A stretch of DNA of 64,000 nt from HGM12998 sp900756495 (GTDB lineage: Bacteria > Bacillota > Clostridia > Oscillospirales > Oscillospiraceae): assembly GCA_958477305.1 (NCBI GenBank), contig CAUEFI010000016.1, positions 1-64,000 on the forward strand, read 5' to 3'. The position numbers and the translations under genes were made by a program. Each line of letters begins with the position of its first letter. Position 1 is the stretch's first letter. Of this stretch, positions 7,810-16,693 are shown piece after piece. The notes under the pieces are model-generated. The model did no database searches and was not told the origin of the DNA. It was given only the letters and a program-made list of their open reading frames with translations.

Positions 7810-10049
7810 TTAGCGTAGTAATTGATTAGGCACCCGGCCAGTACGATGTCACGCTCTTCGGCGGTCATACCGGTCAGCTTCAGTGTGACTGCGCTCTCGC
7901 TGTCCCCCTGGATCAGGGTGGCGGGCACCTCCTCTGCCCCACTCTCCAAAGCGGCGCGGATGCCGGGGATCCACAGCCTGTCCCCCGGTTGGATATTTCG
8001 CTCCTTCAGGTTGTCGGCCGTAAAGGGCAGCATGCCCCAGTTTACCACATTGGAGCGGTAGCGCTTGGTGGCATACTCCTCCGCCACGTTGGCGCATCCT
8101 CCCAGCACCCGCTGGCAGGAAGCGGCCTGCTCCCGGGCGGAGCCGTCGCCGGGCTTAAGCGCCATGACAAAGGTCCCCAGTCCGGTGGTCTTGCCGTCGT
8201 GGCCCCTCAGGGCCGCGGCCACATCGGGATCGCCGGGGTTTTCACGGCGCCGGCGCTCCAGCGCCAGGACCGCCTTTGCACGTGGGACATACTGGGGATC
8301 CTTGCGGCTCAGTGCAAACTCGGCCAGCCGCAGGGGGTTGGAGCGATAGGACGAGGTCTCGCCTGAGGGGATGAGCTCGTCGGTGGTGGTCACCGGGTCA
8401 TAGATGGCGGAGGCGGCGGTGAGCATCAGATTCTCAGGCAGGGCCACCTGTTCCGGCCAGTCGGCGATGTTGGGCCCAAAGACCAACTCGGTCTCAGGCT
8501 GGGGCTTTCCTACCCCGAAGTAGACACGGGCCCTGTAGGAGCTGTCGTCGTAGGTATAGGGCTCCACGGGCGGATCGGCGGGACAGTCGGGCAGCTCGTC
8601 TGCGCCGGTGAGAATTCCGCCGTTGAGGGCTGTGGCCGCAATGGAGCGGGCGTCCATCAGGCCCACGTAAGAAACCTGCCCGTCGCCGGGCTTGGCCCCC
8701 TCCCGGTTGGGGAAGTTACGAGTGGAGTGCCGGATGGAGAAACCGCCGTTGGCAGGCGTGTCGCCTGCGCCGAAGCAGGGGCCGCAGAAGCAGGTCCGAA
8801 TGGAGGCGCCGGCCGACATGAGGGCGGCGATATACCCCTTCCTGGTCAGTTCCTGCATGGCGGGCATGGAGCCCGGGTAGCAGGAGAGCCAGAAGGCGTC
8901 GGACCCCAAGGTGTGGTTCCCCAAAATCTCGGCTACGCGCACCAGGTTTTGATAGGTGCCGCCGGAGCAGCCTGCCACCACGCCCTGATCCACCCGGAAC
9001 TGGCCGTCCACAATCTTATTGCGCAGGGGGGCGGCGTTTTTCACCCCCAGCTGCTCCGCCGTATCCAGATCCACCTGATGGAGCAGATCCTCCATGTTGG
9101 CCTTAAACTCCCGGATGGTATAGGCGTTGGAGGGGTGGAAGGGCAGAGCAATCATGGGTTCCACCTTTCCAAGGTCGATCTCGATGAGCTCGTCATAGTA
9201 GGCCCCGTCCTCAGGAGACTGGGCCTTGAACTGATCGCCCCGGCCCAGCACCTGCATATGTTCCTTTACCGTGTCGTCGGTAGACCATACGGTGGACAGG
9301 CAGGTGGTCTCGGTGGACATACAGTCGATGCCGGAGCGGTAATCCATTGCCAGAGAGGCCACGCCAGGGCCAAAGAACTCCAGCACGGCGTTTTTCACCA
9401 CGCCGTCCCGGAAGGTGGCGGCAATCAGATCCAGCGTCACATCCTGGGGACCCACACCGGGGCGCGGAGCGCCGGTCAGGTAGATGGCAATCACCCTCGG
9501 ATAGGAGATGTCATAGGTCTTCTGCAGGAGCTGACGGGCCAGCTCGGGCCCCCCCTCGCCGATAGCCATAGTGCCGTAGGCTCCGTAGCGGGTATGGGAG
9601 TCGGATCCGAGGATCATGCGGCCTGGGGCGGCATAGCGCTCCCGCATGTAGGAGTGGATGACGGCCTGATGGGCCGGGACAAACTCGCCGCCGTACTTCT
9701 TGCAGGCCGAGAGTCCGAAGAGATGGTCGTCCTCGTTGATGGTACCGCCCACGGCGCACAGGGAATTGTGGCAGTTGGTCAGTACGTAGGGCAGTGGGAA
9801 CTCCTTGAGCCCGGAGGCCCGGGCCGTCTGTATAATGCCTACGTAGGTGATATCGTGAGAAGTAATGGCGTCGAATTTAATCTTCAGGCTGGCCATATCG
9901 CCGCTGGTGTTGTGGGCGGCCATAATCCGGTAGGCCATGGTGCCCTTCCTCGCCTCCTCCGGGGCGGGCAGCCCGGCCGCGGGGCCGTCCTGGGCGGGAA
10001 TAAAAGCGCCGTTCCTGAAGTAAACGCCGCTGCGGGTTAATTTGATCAT
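7806..10049 (-). CDS. Aconitase-family hydratase (AcnA/YbhJ-like)
   Basis: 747 aa from the ATG at 10049, which has a GGAGGGAG site; an upstream in-frame ATG has none. The three cluster cysteines of aconitases are present: GCSGGTYQN in the middle and CFCGPCFGAG about 65 residues later, so a [4Fe-4S] centre is expected. HDITYVGIIQTARA and GSDSHTRYGAYGTMAIGEGG match aconitase substrate-site regions, and VNWGMLPF lies in the C-terminal swivel domain. It is closer to the YbhJ-type hydratase branch than to TCA-cycle aconitase; the substrate is not known. The last codons lie in a 45-bp sequence duplicated 183 bp downstream. Confidence 0.85.
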   Translation of the reverse strand: MIKLTRSGVYFRNGAFIPAQDGPAAGLPAPEEARKGTMAYRIMAAHNTSGDMASLKIKFDAITSHDITYVGIIQTARASGLKEFPLPYVLTNCHNSLCAVGGTINEDDHLFGLSACKKYGGEFVPAHQAVIHSYMRERYAAPGRMILGSDSHTRYGAYGTMAIGEGGPELARQLLQKTYDISYPRVIAIYLTGAPRPGVGPQDVTLDLIAATFRDGVVKNAVLEFFGPGVASLAMDYRSGIDCMSTETTCLSTVWSTDDTVKEHMQVLGRGDQFKAQSPEDGAYYDELIEIDLGKVEPMIALPFHPSNAYTIREFKANMEDLLHQVDLDTAEQLGVKNAAPLRNKIVDGQFRVDQGVVAGCSGGTYQNLVRVAEILGNHTLGSDAFWLSCYPGSMPAMQELTRKGYIAALMSAGASIRTCFCGPCFGAGDTPANGGFSIRHSTRNFPNREGAKPGDGQVSYVGLMDARSIAATALNGGILTGADELPDCPADPPVEPYTYDDSSYRARVYFGVGKPQPETELVFGPNIADWPEQVALPENLMLTAASAIYDPVTTTDELIPSGETSSYRSNPLRLAEFALSRKDPQYVPRAKAVLALERRRRENPGDPDVAAALRGHDGKTTGLGTFVMALKPGDGSAREQAASCQRVLGGCANVAEEYATKRYRSNVVNWGMLPFTADNLKERNIQPGDRLWIPGIRAALESGAEEVPATLIQGDSESAVTLKLTGMTAEERDIVLAGCLINYYAK
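7810..7854 (-). repeat. Direct repeat, proximal copy forming the hydratase C-terminus
   Basis: 45 bp identical to 7627-7671 and forming the last codons of the hydratase gene. Together they look like the two boundaries of an integration event. Confidence 0.95.
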
Positions 10050-10085
10050 GGAACTCTCCCTCCGGTTACTTTTCAATGATGCTTT

Positions 10086-10114
10086 ATTATACTAAATCAA
10101 GGGGCGAAACGCAA
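10086..10114 (-). promoter_or_regulatory. Sigma-A promoter of the aconitase-family gene
   Basis: Minus strand: -35 TTGCGT (10114-10109), 17-bp spacer, -10 TATAAT (10091-10086). Leader of about 30 nt to the ATG at 10049. Confidence 0.7.
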
Positions 10115-10184
10115 GGGTCAGGTTTTCACTCTCCCGGTCCGCCCTCTTCCATAAAATTTATGTCAACCTTTTTCTCCTTCTCCA

Positions 10185-10213
10185 TTGACGCAAACTGCGG
10201 AATACGGTAGAAT
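10185..10213 (+). promoter_or_regulatory. Sigma-A promoter of the amidase gene
   Basis: -35 TTGACG (10185-10190), 17-bp spacer, -10 TAGAAT (10208-10213), start near 10220. The 197-bp gap thus holds two divergent promoters. Confidence 0.75.
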
Positions 10214-10246
10214 AAAGTCACATTTGTGTGTTGAGGAGCGCCCGAC

Positions 10247-11785
10247 ATGAAAAAGACCGTATCCCTGTTGCTGATCCTGGCTCTGCTGGCCTGTCTGCCG
10301 CCCGCTTGGGCCGCAGGTCCCGCCGGTTCCGTCACAGTCCGCTTTTATGACGAGGAGAGCGGGCAATATCAGCGTGACATCCAGACTGATGTGGTCCGTC
10401 TCACCCTGGACGGCAGCGCGCTGGACGGCCCCGTTCCCGCTATGGTGCAGTATGTAGACGGGGACGGCCGTACTCTGGTCCCGGTCCGGCTGGTCTCCGA
10501 GCATCTGGGCGCCCAGGTCATCTGGGTGGCCGGTACCCGGCAGGTTATCCTGCTGAAGGGCGCGGATACCATCGTGCTCACCCTGGGGTCCTCCAAGGCG
10601 GTATCCAACGGCCAGATTGTGGATCTGCCCGGCGGCGTCGCCGCCGGGGTGGTCAAGTACCAGGGGGTTGAAAACACAATGGTGCCGCTGCGCTTTGTCT
10701 CCGAGCAGCTGGGCGCCCAGATTCAGTGGGATCAGGACACCTTTACCGCTGCCATCACCGCCCCACGGGAGATCGTGCCGGAGCCGGAACCGGAGCCCTC
10801 CCCTGTACCGGAGCCCTCTCCTCTGCCCGACGTATCTCCCTCCCCCGGCGATCTGGGCCTGGTGACCAAAATTACCGCCGACGCCAATGCCCAGACGGTG
10901 GACATTCTCACCGACCACACGCCGGAATACAGGGTATTGGACCTGGGGGACCGCGTGGTGGTGGATGTATTGGGATCGGTGCTCGCCTCTGGCTTTCCCG
11001 GTACCATCACGGTGGAAAACGATCTGATTACCACCGTGCGCTATGCCCAGCACTCTGAAGACGACCTGAGTTACGGCTATCCCCATACCGTCCGTGTGGT
11101 GCTGGACCTGCGGCACGGAGTTACGCTGAGCCACAACGTCAAGGTAGAGGCCCTCGCCTCCGGCATCCGCATCACCACCTACCTTCCCGACGAGGACCGG
11201 GACGAGATAGACTTTACCCCCTCCATCCCCATCGATCCCCACAAGTCCACTATCGTGCTGGATGCGGGACACGGCGGCTCCCGGGACGGCGCCACGTATG
11301 AGGGTTACAAGGAGAAGGATATCAACCTCTCCGTGACTCGGAAGGTCCAGGCGCTCCTGCTGGCCCAGGGCTACAATGTCGTCATGACCCGCTCCGACGA
11401 CAGCTATATGGACCTCTATGACCGGGCCGATATCGCCAACGCCGTGGACGCCGACATCTTTGTCTCCATCCACTCCAACGCCTCCGCCACCAACAAGGAC
11501 TTCCAGGGCATCTTTACCTATTATCACCCCAGCAGCAATCGGGGCGCCAGACTGGCCCAGGCCATTCAAATGCCTTTGGCGCAGATCACGGGCGGTATAG
11601 ACCGCGGCATTCTCAGCAACGACTACGTGGTACTGCGGGAAACCGACATGTGCGCGGCCCTGGTTGAGATGGGCTTTATGTCCAATCATGAGGAGCTCAT
11701 GCGGCTCATTGACGACAGCTATCAGGACAAGCTGGCCCAGGGAATTGCCGAGGGTATCGTACGGTATCTCAACAGCTTGAGCTAG
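10247..11785 (+). CDS. Secreted N-acetylmuramoyl-L-alanine amidase (stalk + AMIN + Amidase_3)
   Basis: 512-aa exported cell-wall hydrolase that cuts the bond between N-acetylmuramic acid and L-Ala. Residues 1-23 are a Sec signal (MKKTVSLLLILALLACLPPAWA). Residues ~40-165 hold two copper-amine-oxidase-like stalk repeats (TLVPVRLVSEHLGAQVIW and TMVPLRFVSEQLGAQIQW). A Pro/Glu linker follows, then an AMIN-like domain (~200-315), then Amidase_3. Zinc ligands are His in LDAGHGG, Glu in YKEKD and His in SIHSNA; the catalytic Glu is in ALVEMGFMSN. AMIN usually targets septum or polysaccharide. All catalytic residues are present. Monocistronic between two terminating features. Confidence 0.93.
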   Translation: MKKTVSLLLILALLACLPPAWAAGPAGSVTVRFYDEESGQYQRDIQTDVVRLTLDGSALDGPVPAMVQYVDGDGRTLVPVRLVSEHLGAQVIWVAGTRQVILLKGADTIVLTLGSSKAVSNGQIVDLPGGVAAGVVKYQGVENTMVPLRFVSEQLGAQIQWDQDTFTAAITAPREIVPEPEPEPSPVPEPSPLPDVSPSPGDLGLVTKITADANAQTVDILTDHTPEYRVLDLGDRVVVDVLGSVLASGFPGTITVENDLITTVRYAQHSEDDLSYGYPHTVRVVLDLRHGVTLSHNVKVEALASGIRITTYLPDEDRDEIDFTPSIPIDPHKSTIVLDAGHGGSRDGATYEGYKEKDINLSVTRKVQALLLAQGYNVVMTRSDDSYMDLYDRADIANAVDADIFVSIHSNASATNKDFQGIFTYYHPSSNRGARLAQAIQMPLAQITGGIDRGILSNDYVVLRETDMCAALVEMGFMSNHEELMRLIDDSYQDKLAQGIAEGIVRYLNSLS

Positions 11786-11829
11786 GACCTGATGCATCCC
11801 CGGACGGAGCAAACGCCCGGAGATATACG

Positions 11830-11869
11830 AAAAAGCGGCGATACACCCGTCGGTGTATCGCCGCTTTTT
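11830..11869. terminator. Bidirectional terminator between amidase and ferredoxin genes
   Basis: 18-bp perfect stem, arms AAAAAGCGGCGATACACC (11830-11847) and GGTGTATCGCCGCTTTTT (11852-11869), loop of 4 nt. T-rich in both directions; serves the convergent genes. Confidence 0.9.
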
Positions 11870-11887
11870 TGCGTTTATGTAGCTGAA

Positions 11888-12058
11888 TTAACCCTGGGAA
11901 ATCGCGCCGGCGGGGCACTGGGCGGCACAGCTGCCGCAGTCGATGCAGGTGCCGGCATCGATCACATAGTGGTCATCGCCCTGAGAAATGGCGCCCACGG
12001 GGCACTCGCTCTCACAGGCTCCGCAGCTCACGCACTCACTGCCGATAACATAAGCCAA
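11888..12058 (-). CDS. 2[4Fe-4S] ferredoxin
   Basis: 56-aa clostridial-type ferredoxin, an electron carrier. Two clusters are evident: CVSCGACESECPVGAI and CIDCGSCAAQCPAGAI, each CxxCxxCxxxCP. The start is a TTG at 12058, seven bases after a perfect GGAGGT and giving the standard opening (M)AYVIGSE. Any longer reading upstream is out of family. It has its own promoter at 12117-12090. Confidence 0.95.
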   Translation of the reverse strand: MAYVIGSECVSCGACESECPVGAISQGDDHYVIDAGTCIDCGSCAAQCPAGAISQG

Positions 12059-12089
12059 TGGAAACACCTCCAATATCAAAACTACTCGT

Positions 12090-12117
12090 ATTGTACCACA
12101 TCTTTTTAAAATTGCAA
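12090..12117 (-). promoter_or_regulatory. Ferredoxin promoter
   Basis: Minus strand: -35 TTGCAA (12117-12112), 16-bp spacer, -10 TACAAT (12095-12090); about 25-nt leader before the TTG start. Confidence 0.7.
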
Positions 12118-12188
12118 TGCTAAATTCCAGCTCATCCGGGTATATTTCCATACGGCGGGAAAAAATAGGGGCAAAGGAGGGGAGATCT

Positions 12189-12371
12189 ATGGATCGACCG
12201 CACAGCGCCTTCCGGATGGAAGCCGCCGGGAGCCTGACCCCGGCGCTGGAGGGAGCTCCCAGGAGTAAAATCCATCCCCGCACTACCAAAGAAAAGGGGC
12301 GCAATACTGATGAAGCCCGTAAAGCGAAAAAACCGGCTGTTTTTTTGGATCAAGAGTCCGAGACGAGGTGA
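12189..12371 (+). CDS. Putative 60-aa leader protein upstream of clpC
   Basis: ATG at 12189 follows a very strong site (AAAGGAGGGGAGATCT). The product, MDRPHSAFRMEAAGSL... ending LDQESETR, is basic, has no membrane segment and resembles nothing I know. Its TGA at 12369-12371 is 4 nt before the TTG of clpC, and the GAGG used by clpC lies in its last codons, so translational coupling is likely. In other Firmicutes the genes before clpC are ctsR-mcsA-mcsB; this is not one of them. It may instead be a leader peptide. Confidence 0.4.
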   Translation: MDRPHSAFRMEAAGSLTPALEGAPRSKIHPRTTKEKGRNTDEARKAKKPAVFLDQESETR

Positions 12372-12375
12372 GCGT

Positions 12376-14877
12376 TTGAACGAAACCAGATTTACCGACC
12401 GGGCCCAGACCGCCCTGCGTCTGGCCCAGGAGGCCAGCGCCGAGCTGGGGCACGGTTATGTAGGCAGCGAGCACCTGCTGCTCGGCTTGGCCCGGGAGGG
12501 CAAAGGCGTTGCCGCCACTGTGCTGAAAGGCGCCGGATTGGAAGGCGACGCCATCCGCGGCGCTATCGCGCGGCTGGTAGGTGTGGGAGCCCCCGGCGGC
12601 CTCCCCTCCCAGGGTCTGACGCCCCGCTGCAAAAAAATCATTGAACTGGCCCTGAACGAGGCTGCCCGGCTGGGGCACCGGTACGTAGGCACCGAGCACC
12701 TGCTGATGGGCATCCTCCGGGAGGGAGACGGGGTGGCCGTCCGGGTACTGGCAGGGGCCGGAGCTGAACCCAGAAAGCTCTACGGCGACGTGGTTGCCGC
12801 CATGGGAGGCGAAGCGCAGCCTCCCTTCCGAATGCCGGGCGGCAGCGGCAAGCCCCGGAGCGAACGGGATTACCCCACCGGTGACAGCAAGCTGCTGGAG
12901 CAGTTCTCCCGGGATCTGACCCGGCTGGCCGCCGGAGGCATGCTGGACCCGGTGGTAGGGCGTGACAAGGAGATCGCGCGGGTCATTCAAATCCTCTCCC
13001 GGCGGCAGAAGAACAATCCCGCCCTCATCGGTGAACCCGGCGTCGGCAAAACTGCCGTGGCCGAGGGGCTGGCCCGGCGGATGGTGGCCGGCGAGGTTCC
13101 CGAGGATCTCCAGCGCAAGCGCCTGCTCTCCCTCGATCTGTCCTCCATGGTGGCGGGCACCAAGTACCGGGGCGAATTTGAAGAGCGGGTGAAAAACATC
13201 CTCTCCGAGGTCCGCCGGTCCGGCGACATCATCCTGTTTATCGATGAGCTCCACACCATCGTGGGGGCTGGAAGCGCCGAAGGCGCCATTGATGCGGCCA
13301 ACATCATCAAGCCAGCCCTGGGCCGCGGGGAAATCCAGGTAGTGGGCGCCACCACCACCGACGAATACCGCAAATATATCGAAAAGGACGCTGCCCTGGA
13401 GCGGCGCTTCCAGCCTGTAATGGTGGAGGAGCCCGACGCCGGTACCGCTCTGGCCATTCTCCGTGGCCTGCGGGATCGGTACGAGGCCCACCACCGCCTG
13501 CGCATCACCGACGAGGCGCTGGAGGCCGCCGTCACCCTCTCTTCCCGCTATATCAGCGACCGGCGCCTGCCCGACAAGGCCATCGATCTGATGGATGAAG
13601 CGGCCAGCCGGGTCCGGATGGATCGGCTGGCCACCCCCCCTGACCTGCGGGAGCTGGAGGACAAGGTGGAGCGTACCCGGCAGGAGAAAGAGCTGGCCAT
13701 CCGCAGCCAGGAGTTTGAAAAAGCCGCCATGCTTCGGGATGCCGAAGGTGATTTCCGGCGTGAACTGGAAAAGCAGAAGGCCGCCTTTCACTCCGGTCAA
13801 AATGCCGGTCTGGTGAGCGCGGAAGACGTCGCCGCCGTCGTCTCCAGCTGGACCGGCATTCCTGTCACCACCCTCACCGAGACGGAGAGCCAGCGGCTTT
13901 TACGGCTGGAGGAGGAGCTCCACCGCCGGGTCGTGGGGCAGGAGGAGGCGGTCAATGCCGTGGCCCGGGCAATCCGCCGGGGCCGGGTTGGTCTCAAGGA
14001 GCCTGGCCGGCCCACGGGGAGTTTCCTCTTCCTGGGACCCACCGGCGTTGGAAAGACCGAGCTGTGCCGGGCCCTGGCCCAGGCCCTCTTCGGCAGCGAG
14101 GAGGCCCTCCTCCGCTTCGACATGTCGGAGTATATGGAAAAGCACACCGTCTCCCGCCTCATTGGCTCTCCGCCCGGCTATGTGGGCCATGAGGAGGGGG
14201 GGCAGCTCACGGAGAAAATCCGCCGGCGGCCCTACGCCGTGGTGCTCTTTGACGAGATCGAGAAAGCCCACGCCGACGTATGGGGCATTCTGCTCCAGAT
14301 CATGGAAGACGGCCAAGTCACCGACGCCCAGGGCCGGAAGGCCGATTTCCGCAATACGGTCATTGTCATGACCTCCAATGTGGGGGCGGCCAAAATTACC
14401 GCCAAGGGGGCCAAACTCGGCTTCGCCCTTAGTGAGAAAAAGCCGGGCGAGACCCGTCCCCAGGAGGAACTGCGCGCCGCTGTGCTGGAGGATCTGAAAA
14501 AGGTCTTCCGCCCCGAGTTCCTTAACCGTCTGGATGAAACGATTGTGTTTACTCAGTTAAGTCGGAGTGAAATCCGCGCCATCGCCCACCGGATGCTGGA
14601 GGGTGTGGCGGAGCGGATGGCCGCTCTAGGGATCTCCCTGAAGGTGACACCGGCAGCTGTAGATGCCTTGGCCGACGCCGGCTTCGACCCCGACTATGGC
14701 GCCCGTCCTCTCCGCCGGGCCATCCGAAGCCGCGTGGAGGACCGAGCCGCCGAGCTGCTTCTCTCCGGTGAGGCGGCACCCGGTTCCGCCCTGGAGGTAG
14801 ACGCCGGGGCAGATGGTCTGGTACTCTCCCCCATCGTCCTGCCTGCAACTACAAAAGAAACAGGTGACTTATCATGA
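12376..14877 (+). CDS. clpC: ClpC-type AAA+ unfoldase (Hsp100)
   Basis: Hexameric ATPase that feeds proteins to ClpP. TTG start at 12376 chosen because MNETRFTDRAQTALRLAQEA aligns with known ClpC N-termini (..RFTERAQKVL..). Two Clp_N repeats (~1-75, 78-145), AAA-1 with Walker A GEPGVGKT and Walker B ILFIDE, a short middle domain with a UVR-like segment (EFEKAAMLRDAEGDFRRELE), AAA-2 with GPTGVGKT and VVLFDEIEKAH. The segment AKLGFALS fits the ClpP-docking loop of ClpC. 833 aa, normal size. The next gene starts inside its stop (ATGA). Confidence 0.93.
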   Translation: MNETRFTDRAQTALRLAQEASAELGHGYVGSEHLLLGLAREGKGVAATVLKGAGLEGDAIRGAIARLVGVGAPGGLPSQGLTPRCKKIIELALNEAARLGHRYVGTEHLLMGILREGDGVAVRVLAGAGAEPRKLYGDVVAAMGGEAQPPFRMPGGSGKPRSERDYPTGDSKLLEQFSRDLTRLAAGGMLDPVVGRDKEIARVIQILSRRQKNNPALIGEPGVGKTAVAEGLARRMVAGEVPEDLQRKRLLSLDLSSMVAGTKYRGEFEERVKNILSEVRRSGDIILFIDELHTIVGAGSAEGAIDAANIIKPALGRGEIQVVGATTTDEYRKYIEKDAALERRFQPVMVEEPDAGTALAILRGLRDRYEAHHRLRITDEALEAAVTLSSRYISDRRLPDKAIDLMDEAASRVRMDRLATPPDLRELEDKVERTRQEKELAIRSQEFEKAAMLRDAEGDFRRELEKQKAAFHSGQNAGLVSAEDVAAVVSSWTGIPVTTLTETESQRLLRLEEELHRRVVGQEEAVNAVARAIRRGRVGLKEPGRPTGSFLFLGPTGVGKTELCRALAQALFGSEEALLRFDMSEYMEKHTVSRLIGSPPGYVGHEEGGQLTEKIRRRPYAVVLFDEIEKAHADVWGILLQIMEDGQVTDAQGRKADFRNTVIVMTSNVGAAKITAKGAKLGFALSEKKPGETRPQEELRAAVLEDLKKVFRPEFLNRLDETIVFTQLSRSEIRAIAHRMLEGVAERMAALGISLKVTPAAVDALADAGFDPDYGARPLRRAIRSRVEDRAAELLLSGEAAPGSALEVDAGADGLVLSPIVLPATTKETGDLS

Positions 14878-15401
14878 AAAAATTTCTCTCGTTCGCTCTG
14901 TCTGTCCTACTCCTCTCCGCGCTTTTGACCGGATGCGGAGAGGGCGGCGGAAAGGGGGATGAAACGCCCCTCGCCCCGGAGGAGCGCACCGAGCTCTACA
15001 AAAACGCCATTGAGAGCGCCCGGGATCAGGAGATGAACGAAGCCGTTCCCGTCATCACCTCAGCCGAGGATGACATGGCCGATTTTATCCTTCCCATGCT
15101 GGGTATCACTGCTGAAAACACCAGTTCCTTTGCCGTAGCGGTCTCCGCTATGAATGTCCGGGCTTACGGCATTGCCGCCGTGATGCCCGCCGCCGGTGAG
15201 GATGAGGCGGTGCTGGAGGGGCTCAACAGCTTTATCGAAAACCAGCGGCAAAGTTTTGAACAGTACTTGGCCGACCAGTACGAGGTGGCCAAGAACGCCC
15301 GGTTGGAGACCCTGGAGGACGGCACCCTCCTGCTGGTCATGAGCGAGGGCCAGGATGCCCTCTTTGATGCTATCCGGGACAGCATCGAAAAGGCGGGATA
15401 A
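14874..15401 (+). CDS. DUF4358-like lipoprotein
   Basis: 175 aa with a clear lipoprotein signal, MKKFLSFALSVLLLSALLTGC, so it is anchored outside the membrane. The segments AVAVSAMNVRAYGIAAVMP, SFEQYLADQYEVAKNARLE and GTLLLVMSE fit the DUF4358 family of small clostridial lipoproteins whose function is unknown. It overlaps the clpC stop by 4 bp and is probably co-translated with it, an unusual partner for a cytoplasmic chaperone. Confidence 0.75.
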   Translation: MKKFLSFALSVLLLSALLTGCGEGGGKGDETPLAPEERTELYKNAIESARDQEMNEAVPVITSAEDDMADFILPMLGITAENTSSFAVAVSAMNVRAYGIAAVMPAAGEDEAVLEGLNSFIENQRQSFEQYLADQYEVAKNARLETLEDGTLLLVMSEGQDALFDAIRDSIEKAG

Positions 15402-15409
15402 TTCTGTAG

Positions 15410-15442
15410 AACTGCGGGCAGCCCAATGGGCTGTCCGCAGTT
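15410..15442. terminator. Bidirectional terminator
   Basis: 15-bp perfect stem, AACTGCGGGCAGCCC (15410-15424) with GGGCTGTCCGCAGTT (15428-15442), 3-nt loop, between the convergent lipoprotein and MFS genes. T-run weak on the plus strand. Confidence 0.75.
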
Positions 15443-15448
15443 GGCCGT

Positions 15449-16675
15449 TTATTCCTTGAAATCTTTTTTGTCAATCATCAGGATAAGGAAAAACGCAATA
15501 AGGGCGCATACCGCAAAAATGATGACAGCCCCGGCATAGCTTCCAAAAATCTTCAGCCCCAGAGCCAATGCCACAAAGGCAAATGCCCGAATCAGTGTCC
15601 CCATCGTAAATACAACTCTGTTTACAGAGGGAAATTCCCTGATGCCAAAGGTAGTCATAATCATGGAAGGCATCAGGTTTCCTATTCCGCCGATTGCGAA
15701 ACCGAGCATAACTATGCCCACCATCACCATGCCGTAGCTCAATTGAAGTCTCAGCAGAATAAATAGCACGACATACCACGCGGCATAGAGCAGAGAGGCC
15801 CTCTTGGTAGACCACTCCTGATCAATTAAGCCCCAAACCAAGCTTCCGCCAATTCCAATCAGGCTGGCCATAGAGAGTGTCGCGACCGCCTTTGCCTGTT
15901 CAAACCCGAATTCCATCAGATAGCTCACCGTTTGGCTGACCATTCCTTGGGTAACCAGGAAGAGCAGCCCGTAAGCGCAGGCAATTAGCCATGCGTTTTT
16001 ATTGCACAGCAGCCTCTTCAGCGTCCACTGGCTCTGATAACGGGCAGGGGCTCCCTTCCCGCCGCCTACCGGGGCGGTTCCGGCCCCCTGCGGGTAATCC
16101 CTGACCCAGAATATACTGACAACGCCCATCAGGATCACGCCAATGCCGATTACAAAGAATGCCTGCGAAAGTCCCATCCCTTGGATCAGCGTACTGAGCA
16201 GCGGCACAAAAAGGAATGCGGCCATCGGCATCCCCATCGTCGTAATTCCGAGCACTACGGCCTTTTTCGTCGGAAACCAGTTTCCAATTATCGTATTGGT
16301 TGTTGCTCCAGCGTACCCGTTGCTCAGCACTTGTCCGGCGATGATACAGATGGCATATCCCGCAATACTGGAAACACTGCCCATAAAAACAACGCTGATT
16401 CCAGCCAAAATATAAGTAATCACTGTGACAAAGCGCGCCCCACGCTTCATCACCAGCGATGCGAACAGGAAAGAGCCGATGACCGACAGTATCCCTCCAA
16501 CCGTGGACAGGGAGAGCAGTACGCTTCGGTCCCATTGAAATTTTTCCACAAAAGCCGGAATCCAGACGTTCATCCCGCTCGTCGTAACACCTGCCGATAT
16601 CCACCAAGCCAAAAGGGAATGGATAATGAGGCTATATCCCCAGAGGCCGCTCTTCCATCTCTTATTATCGCTCAT
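15449..16675 (-). CDS. MFS transporter, oxalate/formate antiporter (OFA)-like
   Basis: 408 aa with 12 predicted membrane helices. The N-terminal GVTTSGMNVWIPAFVEKFQWDRS and the loop GNWFPTKKAVVLGITTMGMP are typical of OFA-type monocarboxylate transporters. Third gene of a tight minus-strand operon, 18 bp after the amidohydrolase, so it probably moves the substrate or an aromatic acid product of that pathway. Direction and substrate cannot be read from sequence. Confidence 0.85.
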   Translation of the reverse strand: MSDNKRWKSGLWGYSLIIHSLLAWWISAGVTTSGMNVWIPAFVEKFQWDRSVLLSLSTVGGILSVIGSFLFASLVMKRGARFVTVITYILAGISVVFMGSVSSIAGYAICIIAGQVLSNGYAGATTNTIIGNWFPTKKAVVLGITTMGMPMAAFLFVPLLSTLIQGMGLSQAFFVIGIGVILMGVVSIFWVRDYPQGAGTAPVGGGKGAPARYQSQWTLKRLLCNKNAWLIACAYGLLFLVTQGMVSQTVSYLMEFGFEQAKAVATLSMASLIGIGGSLVWGLIDQEWSTKRASLLYAAWYVVLFILLRLQLSYGMVMVGIVMLGFAIGGIGNLMPSMIMTTFGIREFPSVNRVVFTMGTLIRAFAFVALALGLKIFGSYAGAVIIFAVCALIAFFLILMIDKKDFKE

Positions 16676-16693
16676 CCTTCCCGCCTCCCCGTT

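Noticed and set aside
8727..10040. 437-codon plus-strand frame
   Set aside because: Antisense to the aconitase-family gene with no start signal or family resemblance.
10163..11812. 549-codon minus-strand frame
   Set aside because: Covers the amidase gene antisense; product is repetitive Gly/His/Val/Gln, not a protein family.
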